A stretch of DNA of 64,000 nucleotides from Zavarzinia marina. GTDB lineage: Bacteria; Pseudomonadota; Alphaproteobacteria; Zavarziniales; Zavarziniaceae. The position numbers were made by a program, and so were the translations under genes. Numbering within the stretch: position 1 is the first letter of the stretch; each line of letters begins with the position of its first letter. The stretch is from NCBI RefSeq assembly GCF_021568905.1, contig NZ_JAKGSB010000001.1, positions 682,001-746,000 on the forward strand, given 5' to 3'. The notes under the pieces are model-generated. The model had not been told where the DNA came from, did no database searches, and saw only the letters and a program-made list of their open reading frames with translations. Below, in pieces: positions 34,178-43,689 of this stretch.

Positions 34178-35358
34178 GGCGGCGGCATCAGGCTTTCATA
34201 GCGCGCGTCGGTCAGGGTCCGCATGAAGGCGACCAGGGCATCGACGCGCTTGTCGTCCAGGGCCGGGCCGGTTTCCAATTCCTTCAGGGAGAGATTGTCC
34301 GCGACTTCAGGCGCGCCCCAGGCTTCGCCCGTCTCAGGGTCGATCTGCCGGCGCGGTGCCTTGCTGTTGTACTTGTTGTAGAACAGCACCACCGTCCGCA
34401 GGTCCTTGAACACGCCATTATGCATATAGGGGCCGGTGACCGCGACATTGCGCAGGCTCGGCACCTTGAAACGGCCGAGCGCCGCCGCCTTGTCCTCGAC
34501 AGCCGGATTGTCGGCGAGGCCGTGATCCGCGATGGCCTTGCCATGGGCGGCTTCGAGGGCGGGATTGGCGGGCACGCCGATATTGTGGAACTCGTAGTTG
34601 CTGAACGTCTCCTCCGGCGTGCCGGCTTGGGCGTTCAACTGGTGGCACAGGTTGCAGTTGGTGAACTGCTGGGAGAAGAACAGGACGCGGCCCAATTCCT
34701 CCTGATCCGTCAGCTTCACCTCGCCCCGCAGATAGCGGTCGTATTTCGAATCGAAGGGGCTGAATTCGGGGGTGCGCTCGAAGGCGGCGATCGCCTCGGT
34801 CATGGCGCGATAGCCGCGCGCCGGATCATCGAGGATGTCCGCACCGAAAATCGCCTCGAAGCGGGTGACGTAATCCGCCTTCTCGCGGAGGCGGGCGACC
34901 ACGGCCGCTTCGTCGGGCATGGCCATTTCGACCGGATTCAGGGGCGGCCCGCCCGCCTGATCGGCCAGGGTGGCGGCACGGCCGTCGAGGAATTGACCGC
35001 CGACGAATTTGCCTTCCGCCGTCTCGTGGAACGCCGGCGCGAAGGCTGCATAGGCAGCCGTCGGTGCGTTCCGCGTGCCGATCGACGCGCCGTCGTCGCC
35101 GAGCGAGACGGTATTGCCGAGATCGCCGGTCGCGCGCGGATCGGTGAAGGCGAAATCGGGCATGTGGCAGGAGGCACAGGCCTGGGTCCGGTTCATCGAC
35201 AGATCGGTGTCGACGAAAAGATCGGCGCCGAGTGCGACCAATGCCGCGTCATCCCGGGACACATCCGGCGCGGCACCCCGCGCCATCGGCAACAGCGCCG
35301 ACGTCGCGGCCAGGACGGCGGCGCCGGCAAAGACGAAGAATTTGCGATCCATTCTCAT
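34174..35358 (-). CDS. Dihaem cytochrome c peroxidase / MauG family protein
   Basis: The 394-aa periplasmic protein has a signal peptide (FVFAGAAVLAATSALLPMARG) and two c-haem sites, CASCH near residue 60 and CNLCH in the second half. The conserved SLRNVAVTGPYMHNGVF is present near the C terminus. Family members reduce H2O2 or oxidise protein cofactors. It is the first gene of an operon with the kinase and PLP enzyme; the link between peroxidase and amino-alcohol breakdown is not obvious. Two ATGs (35358, 35352) could start it. Confidence 0.85.
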   Translation of the reverse strand: MRMDRKFFVFAGAAVLAATSALLPMARGAAPDVSRDDAALVALGADLFVDTDLSMNRTQACASCHMPDFAFTDPRATGDLGNTVSLGDDGASIGTRNAPTAAYAAFAPAFHETAEGKFVGGQFLDGRAATLADQAGGPPLNPVEMAMPDEAAVVARLREKADYVTRFEAIFGADILDDPARGYRAMTEAIAAFERTPEFSPFDSKYDRYLRGEVKLTDQEELGRVLFFSQQFTNCNLCHQLNAQAGTPEETFSNYEFHNIGVPANPALEAAHGKAIADHGLADNPAVEDKAAALGRFKVPSLRNVAVTGPYMHNGVFKDLRTVVLFYNKYNSKAPRRQIDPETGEAWGAPEVADNLSLKELETGPALDDKRVDALVAFMRTLTDARYESLMPPP

Positions 35359-35502
35359 AAGTACCAGTTGACGCCCATTTTCACCGGGCCGCAATGCGAC
35401 CGAATGGACGCCGCGACACGATCCCCTTCACCAAAATCGCGACCCGGCGTTGCGCGTGGCACCGATCGGGACCACATAGGACCGACGAAAGGGCCGAGGG
35501 GC

Positions 35503-35838
35503 ATGGCGAAAGACATCAGCAAACCCATCAAGACCGGCTGGACCGACATCGTCCTCGTCTGCGGCAAATGCCAGCGCAAGATGAAGGGCGGATTCGGCCC
35601 GAACGGCAAGCAGGATCTCGACAAGGCATTGTCCCGCGCCCTCCGCCCCGAACGCAAGACGGAGCCCACGGTGGGCATCGTGGAAACCCGTTGCCTCGAC
35701 GTCTGTCCCCGGGGCGGCGTCACCGTCGCCTGTTCCCGCGATCCCGGCACCATGACGGTCGTGATGGCCGGCACGCCCGTGGAACGGGTGATCGAACGTC
35801 TCGGCCTGCAAGCGCCGCTCGCCGCCACCGGAAGCTGA
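35503..35838 (+). CDS. Thioredoxin-fold 2Fe-2S ferredoxin-like protein
   Basis: The 111-aa protein has four Cys in the order CGKC (about residues 20-23) and CLDVC (about 67-71), as in thioredoxin-like 2Fe-2S ferredoxins. GTMTVVMAGTPVERVI near the end is typical of the fold. It would be a cytoplasmic electron carrier or metal-binding protein. The partner is unknown; the membrane protein 4 bp downstream is the only nearby candidate. Confidence 0.65.
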   Translation: MAKDISKPIKTGWTDIVLVCGKCQRKMKGGFGPNGKQDLDKALSRALRPERKTEPTVGIVETRCLDVCPRGGVTVACSRDPGTMTVVMAGTPVERVIERLGLQAPLAATGS

Positions 35839-35842
35839 CACC

Positions 35843-37054
35843 ATGACTCTCGCCGATTTCATCCTGCGGCCGATCGGCTTCTTCTACCTCGTCACGGCCT
35901 TTCTCACCATTCGCGCCATCGTCGTCGGCGGCTTCCTGGACCGGGCCCTGGCGGCGATGAATGCCGGCGGGCCGACCCGGGCCGGCCGCCTGCGGCAATG
36001 GTGGCTGGTGGTCGCAACCGTGCTCATCGCCATCGGCGGGGCCGCCCTGATGCTGCTGTGGGAAGGTGCGATAGTGCTCTTCCTGATCAATGCCGCGGCC
36101 CAGGCGTTCTACCTGTTCGTCGCGGCGCCGCGCTGGTTCGATCCCGGCGATCCGCCCAACCCGCTGGGCCGGGTGGCCAGCCAGCGCGCCCTGGTCATCT
36201 ATCTTGCGTCCACCCTGCTCGTCCTCACCGCCGGTCTCCAGGGGGAACTCCTGCCCTTCTCCGCTCTCACCCCCTTCGGCCTGACGGTGACGGCGCTCAT
36301 GCTCGTCTTCGGGCTGCAGCGTCCGATCCGCCAGCATCTGGCCGCCGTCTCGGTGGCGCCCGTCGAAACCGTCGTGACGCCCAGCGGTCCGGCCGATCCC
36401 GGTCTCGGCGACGAGATCCCGCCGCCGCCCCTGCCCGCCCGCATCGTGCTCACGCCGTCCTTCACCGGCAGCGGCGTGCGCGACGACGAGAGCGGCGAGG
36501 ACGTGCCCCTGCATGTGCTCCAGGCTCATCTGCCCTTCGACCTGTGCCAGCGGATCGACGATTGGGTGTTCCAGTTCACCGAGGTCGCCGACCGCGACGA
36601 CCCGCGCCGCTGCAGCGTGAAGAACGACGTCGCCTGGGACCGCATGGTTTCGGAGGGCGAGGCGATCTTCGGCCAGATGGTCCGCCGGCTGGGCCCCGAT
36701 CGGGTCCATTTCATGCCGATGCCGAGCCCGGTCGAGCCCGCCGTCGAGATCGGCGACCGGCTGGAACTGGGCGTGCGTCATCTGGCCTGGCCCACGTGGG
36801 ATCAACTGCCGGACGGCGAAGTCGAGGTGGCGCCCGCCGATCTCGGCCTCTCCTACGGGCTGGTGCAGGACCTCGGTGCCTGGGCCACGGCCTATGACGA
36901 CGGCGTCGACGCGGAAACCGGCGGCCCGCCGCGCTGGACGCCGGAACGGAAAGCGGCTCACGACAGCGCCGGCGAGATTCTGGCGGCGCGGCTGCGCCGC
37001 GAACTGGCGGCGACCGGTCGCGGCAATGTGGAGGTGGTCTTCCGGCCCGCCTGA
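35843..37054 (+). CDS. Unknown protein: four membrane helices plus soluble domain
   Basis: I do not recognise this 403-aa protein. Residues 1-170 hold four likely transmembrane helices (for example WWLVVATVLIAIGGAALMLL and ALVIYLASTLLVLTAGL). A Pro-rich linker near 190-200 follows, then a soluble C-terminal part with FDLCQRIDDWVFQF and SYGLVQDLGAWATAYDDG. It starts 4 bp after the ferredoxin-like gene and is probably co-translated with it. It ends 5 bp from the convergent secretion operon. Confidence 0.6.
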   Translation: MTLADFILRPIGFFYLVTAFLTIRAIVVGGFLDRALAAMNAGGPTRAGRLRQWWLVVATVLIAIGGAALMLLWEGAIVLFLINAAAQAFYLFVAAPRWFDPGDPPNPLGRVASQRALVIYLASTLLVLTAGLQGELLPFSALTPFGLTVTALMLVFGLQRPIRQHLAAVSVAPVETVVTPSGPADPGLGDEIPPPPLPARIVLTPSFTGSGVRDDESGEDVPLHVLQAHLPFDLCQRIDDWVFQFTEVADRDDPRRCSVKNDVAWDRMVSEGEAIFGQMVRRLGPDRVHFMPMPSPVEPAVEIGDRLELGVRHLAWPTWDQLPDGEVEVAPADLGLSYGLVQDLGAWATAYDDGVDAETGGPPRWTPERKAAHDSAGEILAARLRRELAATGRGNVEVVFRPA

Positions 37055-37059
37055 ACGCC

Positions 37060-38349
37060 TCAGCTTTCCTTGAACGCCGTGTCGCGCACCCGCGTGATCG
37101 GGGTCAGGATGTAATCGAGGATGGTGCGCTTGCCGGTCAGGATATCCACCTGGGCGATCATGCCCGGCAGGATCGGCAGCTCGCCCTTGTCGCTGGGCAG
37201 GCTGGGGCGCGTGGTGCGGACCTGGGCCAGGTAGAAATGCTCGCCCTTGTCGTCGGTGATGGCGTCGGCGGAAATATGCTCCAGCGTTGCCGGCAGGGCG
37301 CCGAAGACGGCGAAGTCATAGGCCGTCAGCTTCACCCGTGCCTCCAGCCCAGGCGCCAGGAAGGCGATGTCTTCCGGCCGGATGCGCGCCTCGATCAGCA
37401 AGGTATCGTCCAGCGGCACCACTTCGACCAGGGGCATGCCCGGCTGGGCGACGCCGCCGATGGTATGGACCAGGACGCGGTTGACGATGCCGCCGAGGGG
37501 AGAACGGACCTCCGTCCGCTCCACCCGGTCCTCCATGGCCGGCATGGCCTGGGACAGGAGGTCGCGCTGGCGCTTCACCTCGGTCAGGGCCTCCAGCGCC
37601 TCGGCCTTGAACTGCAGGCGCGTACCCTCGATCTCGCGTTCGGTCTCGACGATCGACTGCTGGTTCCGCTCGACCCCGAGACGGGCGAGGTCGCGGTCGC
37701 CCTGGGCGGCGGTCATGCGCTGCTGGGCGCGCACCAACTCGACGCGCGGCTGCAGGCCGCGTGAAACGAGTGGTTCGATGATGCCCAGTTCCTCCCGCGC
37801 CAGCGCCATGGCGCGCTCGGCATTGGCGAGCGCGGTCTCCGATTCCGCCAAGGCCTGACGGCGCTGTTCGAGACGGGAGTCGAGGATCGACAGGCGGGCG
37901 TCGAGATCGTTCTTGCGCCCGGCCGACAACGCCTTTTCGGTCGCGACATATTCGGGGGCGTCGCGCAGCAGCGCCGGCTCGAATTCCGGCGCGCGCAATT
38001 CCGATTCCGCCTCCAGCCGCGCGTAACGCGCGGAAAGGCCGAGGAATTCCTCCCGTGCCTTGCGGTATTCGGCATCGAAGGCGACACCGTCCATGCGCAG
38101 CAGGACGTCCCCCGCCTCCACCCGGTCGCCCTGGCGTACCAGGATGTCCTTGACGATGCCGCCTTCGAGGTTCTGCACCACCTGGATCTGGCGCGACGGG
38201 ATCACGCGGCCGTCGCTGCGCGTCACCTTGTCCAGTTCGGCGGTCGCCGCCCAGAACACGAAGAACACGAGGAACAGGGCGACGATGGCGACCAGCAGGC
38301 TGGCGGAGACGGCCGGCTTGATGTCCTCGGCATTCTGGATCGTGCTCAT
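37060..38349 (-). CDS. HlyD-family type I secretion membrane-fusion protein
   Basis: The 429-aa adaptor has a short cytoplasmic start, one membrane helix (LVAIVALFLVFFVFWAATAE) and a lipoyl-like half (GGIVKDILVRQGDRVEAGDVLLRMD). A long coiled coil follows at about 90-270 and then the C-terminal beta domain with the second lipoyl half (EVRSPLGGIVNRVLVHTIGG). It links the ABC transporter to the TolC-like channel. It overlaps the ABC gene by 4 bp and is last in the operon. Confidence 0.92.
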   Translation of the reverse strand: MSTIQNAEDIKPAVSASLLVAIVALFLVFFVFWAATAELDKVTRSDGRVIPSRQIQVVQNLEGGIVKDILVRQGDRVEAGDVLLRMDGVAFDAEYRKAREEFLGLSARYARLEAESELRAPEFEPALLRDAPEYVATEKALSAGRKNDLDARLSILDSRLEQRRQALAESETALANAERAMALAREELGIIEPLVSRGLQPRVELVRAQQRMTAAQGDRDLARLGVERNQQSIVETEREIEGTRLQFKAEALEALTEVKRQRDLLSQAMPAMEDRVERTEVRSPLGGIVNRVLVHTIGGVAQPGMPLVEVVPLDDTLLIEARIRPEDIAFLAPGLEARVKLTAYDFAVFGALPATLEHISADAITDDKGEHFYLAQVRTTRPSLPSDKGELPILPGMIAQVDILTGKRTILDYILTPITRVRDTAFKES

Positions 38350-40088
38350 GCCACGGCCTCCCGCGCCGGACGCGGCGTCTGATTGGCGAGCGCCGCCAGC
38401 ACCCGGTCGCGCGGGCCCGCCGCCACGACCTTGCCCCGGTCCAGCACGATCACCTTGTCGACCAGTTCCAGCATCGCGGTGCGATGGGTGACCAGCAGCA
38501 TGGTGCGGCCCTCGACGATGGTCTTCATGCGTTCGATGAATTGGGCTTCGGTGCGGACGTCCATGGCACTGGTCGGTTCGTCCATGACGAAGACGGCCGG
38601 CTCGCGCACCAGGGCGCGGGTCAGCGCGATCGCCTGGCGCTGGCCGCCCGAAAGCCCCTCGCCCCGTTCCTCGATCTCGAGGTCGTAGCCCTGGGGCATG
38701 CCGCCGATCATGTCGTGCAGGCCGCTCGCCTCCGCCGCCGCGAGCAGGCGGTCGTCGCCGACGCCCTCGACGCCGATGCAGACATTGTCGCGGATCGTGC
38801 CCGAGAACAGGCAGACGTCCTGCAGGGCAACGCCCATGGCCTTCCGCATCAGGTCGGGATCGAGCTGGCGCACCTCGGTGCCGTCGATGGTGACCGTGCC
38901 GTCCTCCGGCGCATGCAGGCCGAGGACGAGGCGCGCCACCGTGCTCTTGCCCGAGCCGACACGGCCGAGCAGCGCCACCCGCTCACCCGGCTCGATCCGG
39001 AAGGAGACGTCGTCGAGAGCGCGGTAGGGCTTGCCCGGGTAGCGGAAGATGACGTTGCGGAATTCGATGGCGCCGTCGAAGCTGGTCTTCGCGAGGCCGG
39101 TCGGTGCCGCCTCGGTCGGCGCGCCCATGATCTCGGTCAGGGTCTTGTAGGCGGCGGCGGCGTGATGGGCCCGCGCCAGCACATTGGCAAGCTGCGCCAG
39201 CGGCGCCAGCGCCCGGCCCGAGAGGATCGAACAGGCGATCAGCGCGCCCATGGAAAGCTCGCCGTCGCGGATCAGGAAGACGCCATAGGTGACGACGCCG
39301 ACCTGCACCGCCTGCTGGGCGAAGCCGGCGGCATTGACCGCGAGCTGCGACCAGAAGCGCGATTGCTGGCCGATCTCCGCGCCATGGGCGACGCCGTCGC
39401 GCCAGCGCGCCGCCATGGCATCGCCGGCGCCGACCGCCTTCACCGTCTCCATCCCAGCCAGGGTCTCGACCAGCACCGCCTGCTTGGTCCGGGCGCTCTT
39501 GAGGCCGAGGCGCGAGAGCCGCGACAGGGCGGGCTGGGAGGCGAGCGCGGCCAGAAGCACGAGGGGCAGCGCCAGGGCCGGCACCAGCACCAGCCAGCCA
39601 CCGACCATCCAGATCACGAAGAGGAACAGGAGGATGAACGGCAGATCGACGATGGCGACCAGGGTCGCCGAGGTGAAGAAATCGCGCAGCGTCTCGAATT
39701 CGCGCATGGTCGAGGCGAATGCGCCGCTGGCACCGCGCCGGGCCGCGAGCGGCATGCGCAGGACCTGATCGAACACGCGCTCGCCGATGTCGAGATCCGC
39801 GCGGCGGCTGGCGATGTCGATGAAATAGGCCCGGATCAGCTTGATCACCATGTCGAAGGCGACGACGATGCACATGCCGATGGCGAGCGCGGCCAGGCTC
39901 TCCATCGCATTGTTGGGGATGACCCGGTCATAGACCGTCATCGAGAACAGCGAGGTCGAAAGAGCGAAGACATTGGTCACGGCGGCGGCCAGCACCACCT
40001 GGGCATAGATCCAGCGGCTGCGCCAGAACGCGCCCCAGAACCAATGCTCGCGCCAGGGCTTGTCCCTTGCTTCGGTCGTCTCGGTCAT
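38346..40088 (-). CDS. Type I secretion ABC transporter (permease/ATPase)
   Basis: The 580-aa half-transporter has about six membrane helices (residues 20-300) and an ATPase domain with Walker A GRVGSGKST, signature LSGGQRQA and Walker B FVMDEPTSAMD. It resembles LapB/LssB-type exporters. It lacks the N-terminal peptidase-like domain (about 130 aa) seen in many of them and starts almost directly at the first helix, so it would not process a leader peptide. The likely cargo is the RTX protein encoded upstream in the operon and perhaps the RTX nucleotidase at 43,690. Confidence 0.92.
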   Translation of the reverse strand: MTETTEARDKPWREHWFWGAFWRSRWIYAQVVLAAAVTNVFALSTSLFSMTVYDRVIPNNAMESLAALAIGMCIVVAFDMVIKLIRAYFIDIASRRADLDIGERVFDQVLRMPLAARRGASGAFASTMREFETLRDFFTSATLVAIVDLPFILLFLFVIWMVGGWLVLVPALALPLVLLAALASQPALSRLSRLGLKSARTKQAVLVETLAGMETVKAVGAGDAMAARWRDGVAHGAEIGQQSRFWSQLAVNAAGFAQQAVQVGVVTYGVFLIRDGELSMGALIACSILSGRALAPLAQLANVLARAHHAAAAYKTLTEIMGAPTEAAPTGLAKTSFDGAIEFRNVIFRYPGKPYRALDDVSFRIEPGERVALLGRVGSGKSTVARLVLGLHAPEDGTVTIDGTEVRQLDPDLMRKAMGVALQDVCLFSGTIRDNVCIGVEGVGDDRLLAAAEASGLHDMIGGMPQGYDLEIEERGEGLSGGQRQAIALTRALVREPAVFVMDEPTSAMDVRTEAQFIERMKTIVEGRTMLLVTHRTAMLELVDKVIVLDRGKVVAAGPRDRVLAALANQTPRPAREAVA

Positions 40089-41683
40089 GGTGTCACCTCC
40101 AGGCCGAAATAGGATGCGAGGCCGCCCGAGGCCTCGAGCAGGCGGAAGCGCGAGATTTCTCGGTTCACCATGACCTCGACCCAGGCGATGGCGGCGCCAT
40201 GGGCATCGACTTCGGCATTCAGGACGTTGAGAAGATTGCCGCCCACCGCCTCGAAGCGTTCGCGGGTGGCGACGCGGGAGGCGGCGGTGGCGGCAAGGGC
40301 GCCGTCGGCGGCCCGCGTCTCCGCCTCCATCAGTTGGAGCGCGTCGAAGGCGGCGCCGGTACGCCGTTCGATCGTGCGCATCGCCGTCATCTCGTCGAAG
40401 CGGGCCTTCCGCAATTGGGCGGCCGCCCTGCCCTCGCGCGCGTCCGACAGGCCGCCGTCATAGAGCTTCAGCGAACCGACGAGGCGCATGGAGACGCCGT
40501 CCACCGGATCGCTGGCCATATCGTAGCGCGCACCGTCGACCTCGAAGCGAAGGCCCGGCATCCGTTCCGCCTCGATCGCGGAAAGGCCCAGGCTGCCGGC
40601 CCGCACCTTCTCGCGCGCGGCGGCCATGGCGGGATGAACGGCGATCGCGGTCGACAATGCGTCTTCCCGGGTCGCCGGAACGACCGGGCGAAAATCGGGC
40701 CAGGGCAGCATCTCCGGCGCGTTCTCGCCGAAGAGTTCGCGGTAGCGGTTGCGGGCGTCGGACAGGCGCCGGCGCAGCGAGACATGATGGGTCTCGGCAT
40801 TGGCGCGTTCGGCCCGGACTTCGGCAAGATCGCCGAGATCGCCGCCGCCACCCTCGCGCCGTGCATCGACCATGTCCTCGAGCTGCGCCAGATTGGCCAG
40901 ATGCTCCTCGCCGAGGCGCACCAGCATGGTGAAGGCCAGCACTTCGTAATAGCTGGAGATGGCATCCACCGCGAGGGCGGAACCGGTCGATTCCTGGGTC
41001 AGCCGGCCGGCTGCCTGCTCCGCCTCGCCCTGGGCGATGCGATCGAAGGTGGCGCCGGCGTCGAAGATGAGTTGGCGCGCGCGGACATAGACGTCCGCGT
41101 CCGTCTCGAACCCCTTGTCGCGGCTGGTCCCCGACAGATCGCTTCGCGTGTTCGAGAATTGGGTGGCGCTGCCGGTCAGGCCGAGGTCGATCTGCGGGAA
41201 CAGGCCGGCCCGCGCCTCGTCGACCGCGAAGCCCGCGATCTCGGCCTCGGCCGCGCTGCTGCTCCATTGCGGGTGGGAGACCACGGCATCATGGACCAGG
41301 GCGACGAAGCGATCGGCACCGAGGCGGGCGCGGGCGCCGAAACGGTCCCGCACCTCGATGCGATCGACGATGCCGAGGTCGTCCTCCACCAGGGCGATGT
41401 CGTCGAGAATGGCGTCGCCGGGTTCGAGCACGGGCGCCGATGTCGCCGGCGGCACGGCCCCCATCAGGCCGGGCTCATCATCGCCGGCTTGCGGTTCCGC
41501 GACTTCCGGCGACACGGCGGAATCCGGTGCCGGGCTTTCGAGCCCGGCTTCCATGGCCCATTCGGCCGGTGCTTCCCATCCCTCGGGCAAGGTCTCGCAG
41601 CCAGCGAGCAGAAGGAACCCGCCGATCAGGGAAAGTCTGGCCCGCGCCGGCAACGGCCGGCACCTTCGGGATGGGGACGTCAT
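40085..41683 (-). CDS. TolC-family outer-membrane efflux/secretion lipoprotein
   Basis: The 532-aa protein starts with a lipoprotein signal (LSLIGGFLLLAGC, lipobox LAGC). An acidic, Pro-rich linker of about 110 residues follows, then two helical TolC-type repeats (for example VVSHPQWSSSAAEAEIAGF and FDEMTAMRTIERRTGAAFDAL). It forms the outer-membrane channel of the type I system. The start at 41683 overlaps the RTX gene stop by 4 bp. The long linker before the barrel is longer than usual for TolC. Confidence 0.88.
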   Translation of the reverse strand: MTSPSRRCRPLPARARLSLIGGFLLLAGCETLPEGWEAPAEWAMEAGLESPAPDSAVSPEVAEPQAGDDEPGLMGAVPPATSAPVLEPGDAILDDIALVEDDLGIVDRIEVRDRFGARARLGADRFVALVHDAVVSHPQWSSSAAEAEIAGFAVDEARAGLFPQIDLGLTGSATQFSNTRSDLSGTSRDKGFETDADVYVRARQLIFDAGATFDRIAQGEAEQAAGRLTQESTGSALAVDAISSYYEVLAFTMLVRLGEEHLANLAQLEDMVDARREGGGGDLGDLAEVRAERANAETHHVSLRRRLSDARNRYRELFGENAPEMLPWPDFRPVVPATREDALSTAIAVHPAMAAAREKVRAGSLGLSAIEAERMPGLRFEVDGARYDMASDPVDGVSMRLVGSLKLYDGGLSDAREGRAAAQLRKARFDEMTAMRTIERRTGAAFDALQLMEAETRAADGALAATAASRVATRERFEAVGGNLLNVLNAEVDAHGAAIAWVEVMVNREISRFRLLEASGGLASYFGLEVTP

Positions 41684-43530
41684 GCGGCCGCGGGTGCGGA
41701 CAGCAATTCGTCCAGGCCGGCATGCCACTCGACCCCGGCCTCCAGCACGAAATCACTCGCGCCGAGACTATCGGCATCGACGCCGACCAGAACGATTTCG
41801 GCGTCGACCGGATCGCTGCCCACCGGCACGAGCGCACCAAGGTCGATCACCGCGTCGCCATCGACATTGCTTGTGTTGCTCAGAATGTCGTCGATGGTGA
41901 GCGGTGTGCCGATGGTCTCGAAGATCGACAGGTCGATCTTGTCTTCCCCCGGAGCGAAATCGACGATCGAAAGGGCGATGTCCAGGCCGCTGTCGGTATC
42001 GCCCGGCGCCAGGACGAAATAGTCGTTGCCGGAACCACCGCGCATCACCATGTCGCTGCCCAATTCGCCGGTCGCGACCAGGATGTCGTCGCCGCTGCCG
42101 CCGTCGAGTGCGTCGTTGCCACCGAACGAAATGAGACGATCGTCATCGCCGGCACCGATCAGAAGATCGTCGCCTGCGCCCGAAATCAGAAGGTTGCGGG
42201 CATCATCGCCGATCAGGACGTCGTCACCCGGTCCATCCGTGATCAGCGCGCTGCCGACGTCGACCAGGACGACCCCGGTGAATGCATTGCCCTCGGCGTC
42301 CTCGCCCGAATATTCGAACATGGTGATGCCCGAGAAGCCGGCTGCCGGCGTGACGGTGACCGTGCCGGTCGCGGCATCGAAGACGACGGACAGATCGCCG
42401 GCGCGGACGGGATCGACCGAGACCCCGGTCAGGGTCAGGGCGTCACCGTCCAGGCTGACGTCATTGGCGAGCAGATCGGCGCCGTCGAAGGCGAGATCGC
42501 GGCCGATCTGGGTCTCGAGAAAATCGACCGCCGCGACGACTTCGTCGCCGACCTCGCCCGGCAGCGCGGCTTCGGCCCCGGCCAGCAGGGCGTCGAGGCT
42601 GGCACCGTCGTAGCGGCTCTGCAGCTGCGACCACAGCTCTTCGGTCGGATTGGCGGCGAGACTGGCCAGATCGGCGAGCAACAGGGTCTGGCCGATCAGC
42701 GAGGCGGCCTGCATGGCGGGATCGAGGGGCGCGCCCATCTGGTCCGCGACGACGCCGTTGACAGCGGCGAGCAGGCTGGCGGCACGATCCGCCAGGGTCG
42801 CGTCGAGGCCCGCGAGCAGGCCTTCGACCGTCGCCTTGTCGGTCAGGTCGAGCGCGCCGCCGGCAATGGTATCGGCAAGCCGCGTGGCGGCATCGGTAAA
42901 GCTGCCGCCGGTCAGGGCGGCGATGGCGCGCATGGAGATCATGGCCATCTGGCCGGCGCCCAGCACGGCGGCGGCATTCGCATCCCCGCCGAGGAAGCCG
43001 GCCTGCGGATCATAGCTCAGGAGATCGATCGACGGATCAAGCCCGAAGGCGGCGGCGACGTCCGCCGCGCTGGCGCCCGCCACGATGAGGGTCGTGAGCG
43101 GCGAGATCACGGTGCCGCCGGCCGGCGTCTGGAGGATCACCCCCTCCATCGACACGCCGCTGCCCGTGTCGACACCGCCGGTCGCCGTGCGCGCGAAAGC
43201 ATCGTTCAGGATGTCGGGCACCTCGAACGCGCCGTCCGCATCCGTCGTCGTGCCCGCCTCGCCCGGGTCCATGACACCATTGCCGTTTCCGTCGACGAAG
43301 ACATCGGCGCCGGCGACGTAATCCTTCACGACACGGCCGGTGCCGGTCAGCGCATCGTCGGAACTGCAGGCACCGAGCAGAAGGCCGAGGGACGCGATGC
43401 CGACACCGGCACCGGTCTTGCCGCGTGGCGCCGGCTTGCGGCGGTCGGCTCGCGCCGTCGCGACCGCCGCCTGGTGCGGCCGGCCGAAGAACAGACCGTC
43501 GTCGGTTTCGATCGTGACGAAAGCGTTCAT
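41680..43530 (-). CDS. RTX calcium-binding protein, probable T1SS substrate
   Basis: The 616-aa protein has an unusual start. A polar stretch of about 40 residues is followed by GIASLGLLLGACSSDD, which looks like an internal lipobox. Next come an EF-hand/SdrD-like VDGNGNGVMDPGEAG (about 75-90), a helical middle, an Ig/cadherin-like segment (about 380-440), and about five RTX nonapeptides (GAGDDLLIG, GSGDDILVA types). The C-terminal end is typical of T1SS targets. It is the first gene of its own export operon. It could be a surface-retained adhesin-like or structural protein. Confidence 0.75.
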   Translation of the reverse strand: MNAFVTIETDDGLFFGRPHQAAVATARADRRKPAPRGKTGAGVGIASLGLLLGACSSDDALTGTGRVVKDYVAGADVFVDGNGNGVMDPGEAGTTTDADGAFEVPDILNDAFARTATGGVDTGSGVSMEGVILQTPAGGTVISPLTTLIVAGASAADVAAAFGLDPSIDLLSYDPQAGFLGGDANAAAVLGAGQMAMISMRAIAALTGGSFTDAATRLADTIAGGALDLTDKATVEGLLAGLDATLADRAASLLAAVNGVVADQMGAPLDPAMQAASLIGQTLLLADLASLAANPTEELWSQLQSRYDGASLDALLAGAEAALPGEVGDEVVAAVDFLETQIGRDLAFDGADLLANDVSLDGDALTLTGVSVDPVRAGDLSVVFDAATGTVTVTPAAGFSGITMFEYSGEDAEGNAFTGVVLVDVGSALITDGPGDDVLIGDDARNLLISGAGDDLLIGAGDDDRLISFGGNDALDGGSGDDILVATGELGSDMVMRGGSGNDYFVLAPGDTDSGLDIALSIVDFAPGEDKIDLSIFETIGTPLTIDDILSNTSNVDGDAVIDLGALVPVGSDPVDAEIVLVGVDADSLGASDFVLEAGVEWHAGLDELLSAPAAA

Positions 43531-43652
43531 CTACCTGTCCCCTGCTGCCGGACCATGCGGGTTGGCCGCCGGTGGCCCGCTACCTGATAAGTGTCGCCCG
43601 TTACGGTCTCTTGGCCGGGCGATGACATTTGGATGAAGGCGCCGAAAGAAGT

Positions 43653-43680
43653 CCGGGGGGCGTAGCGCGCCCCCCGGTTT
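43653..43680 (-). terminator. Hairpin terminator after the RTX nucleotidase gene
   Basis: CCGGGGGGCG (43653-43662) pairs perfectly with CGCCCCCCGG (43668-43677). It lies 13 bp past the stop of the minus-strand nucleotidase gene; on that strand ACTTCTTTC follows, a modest T-rich tail. Confidence 0.6.
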
Positions 43681-43689
43681 CCGTCAGCT

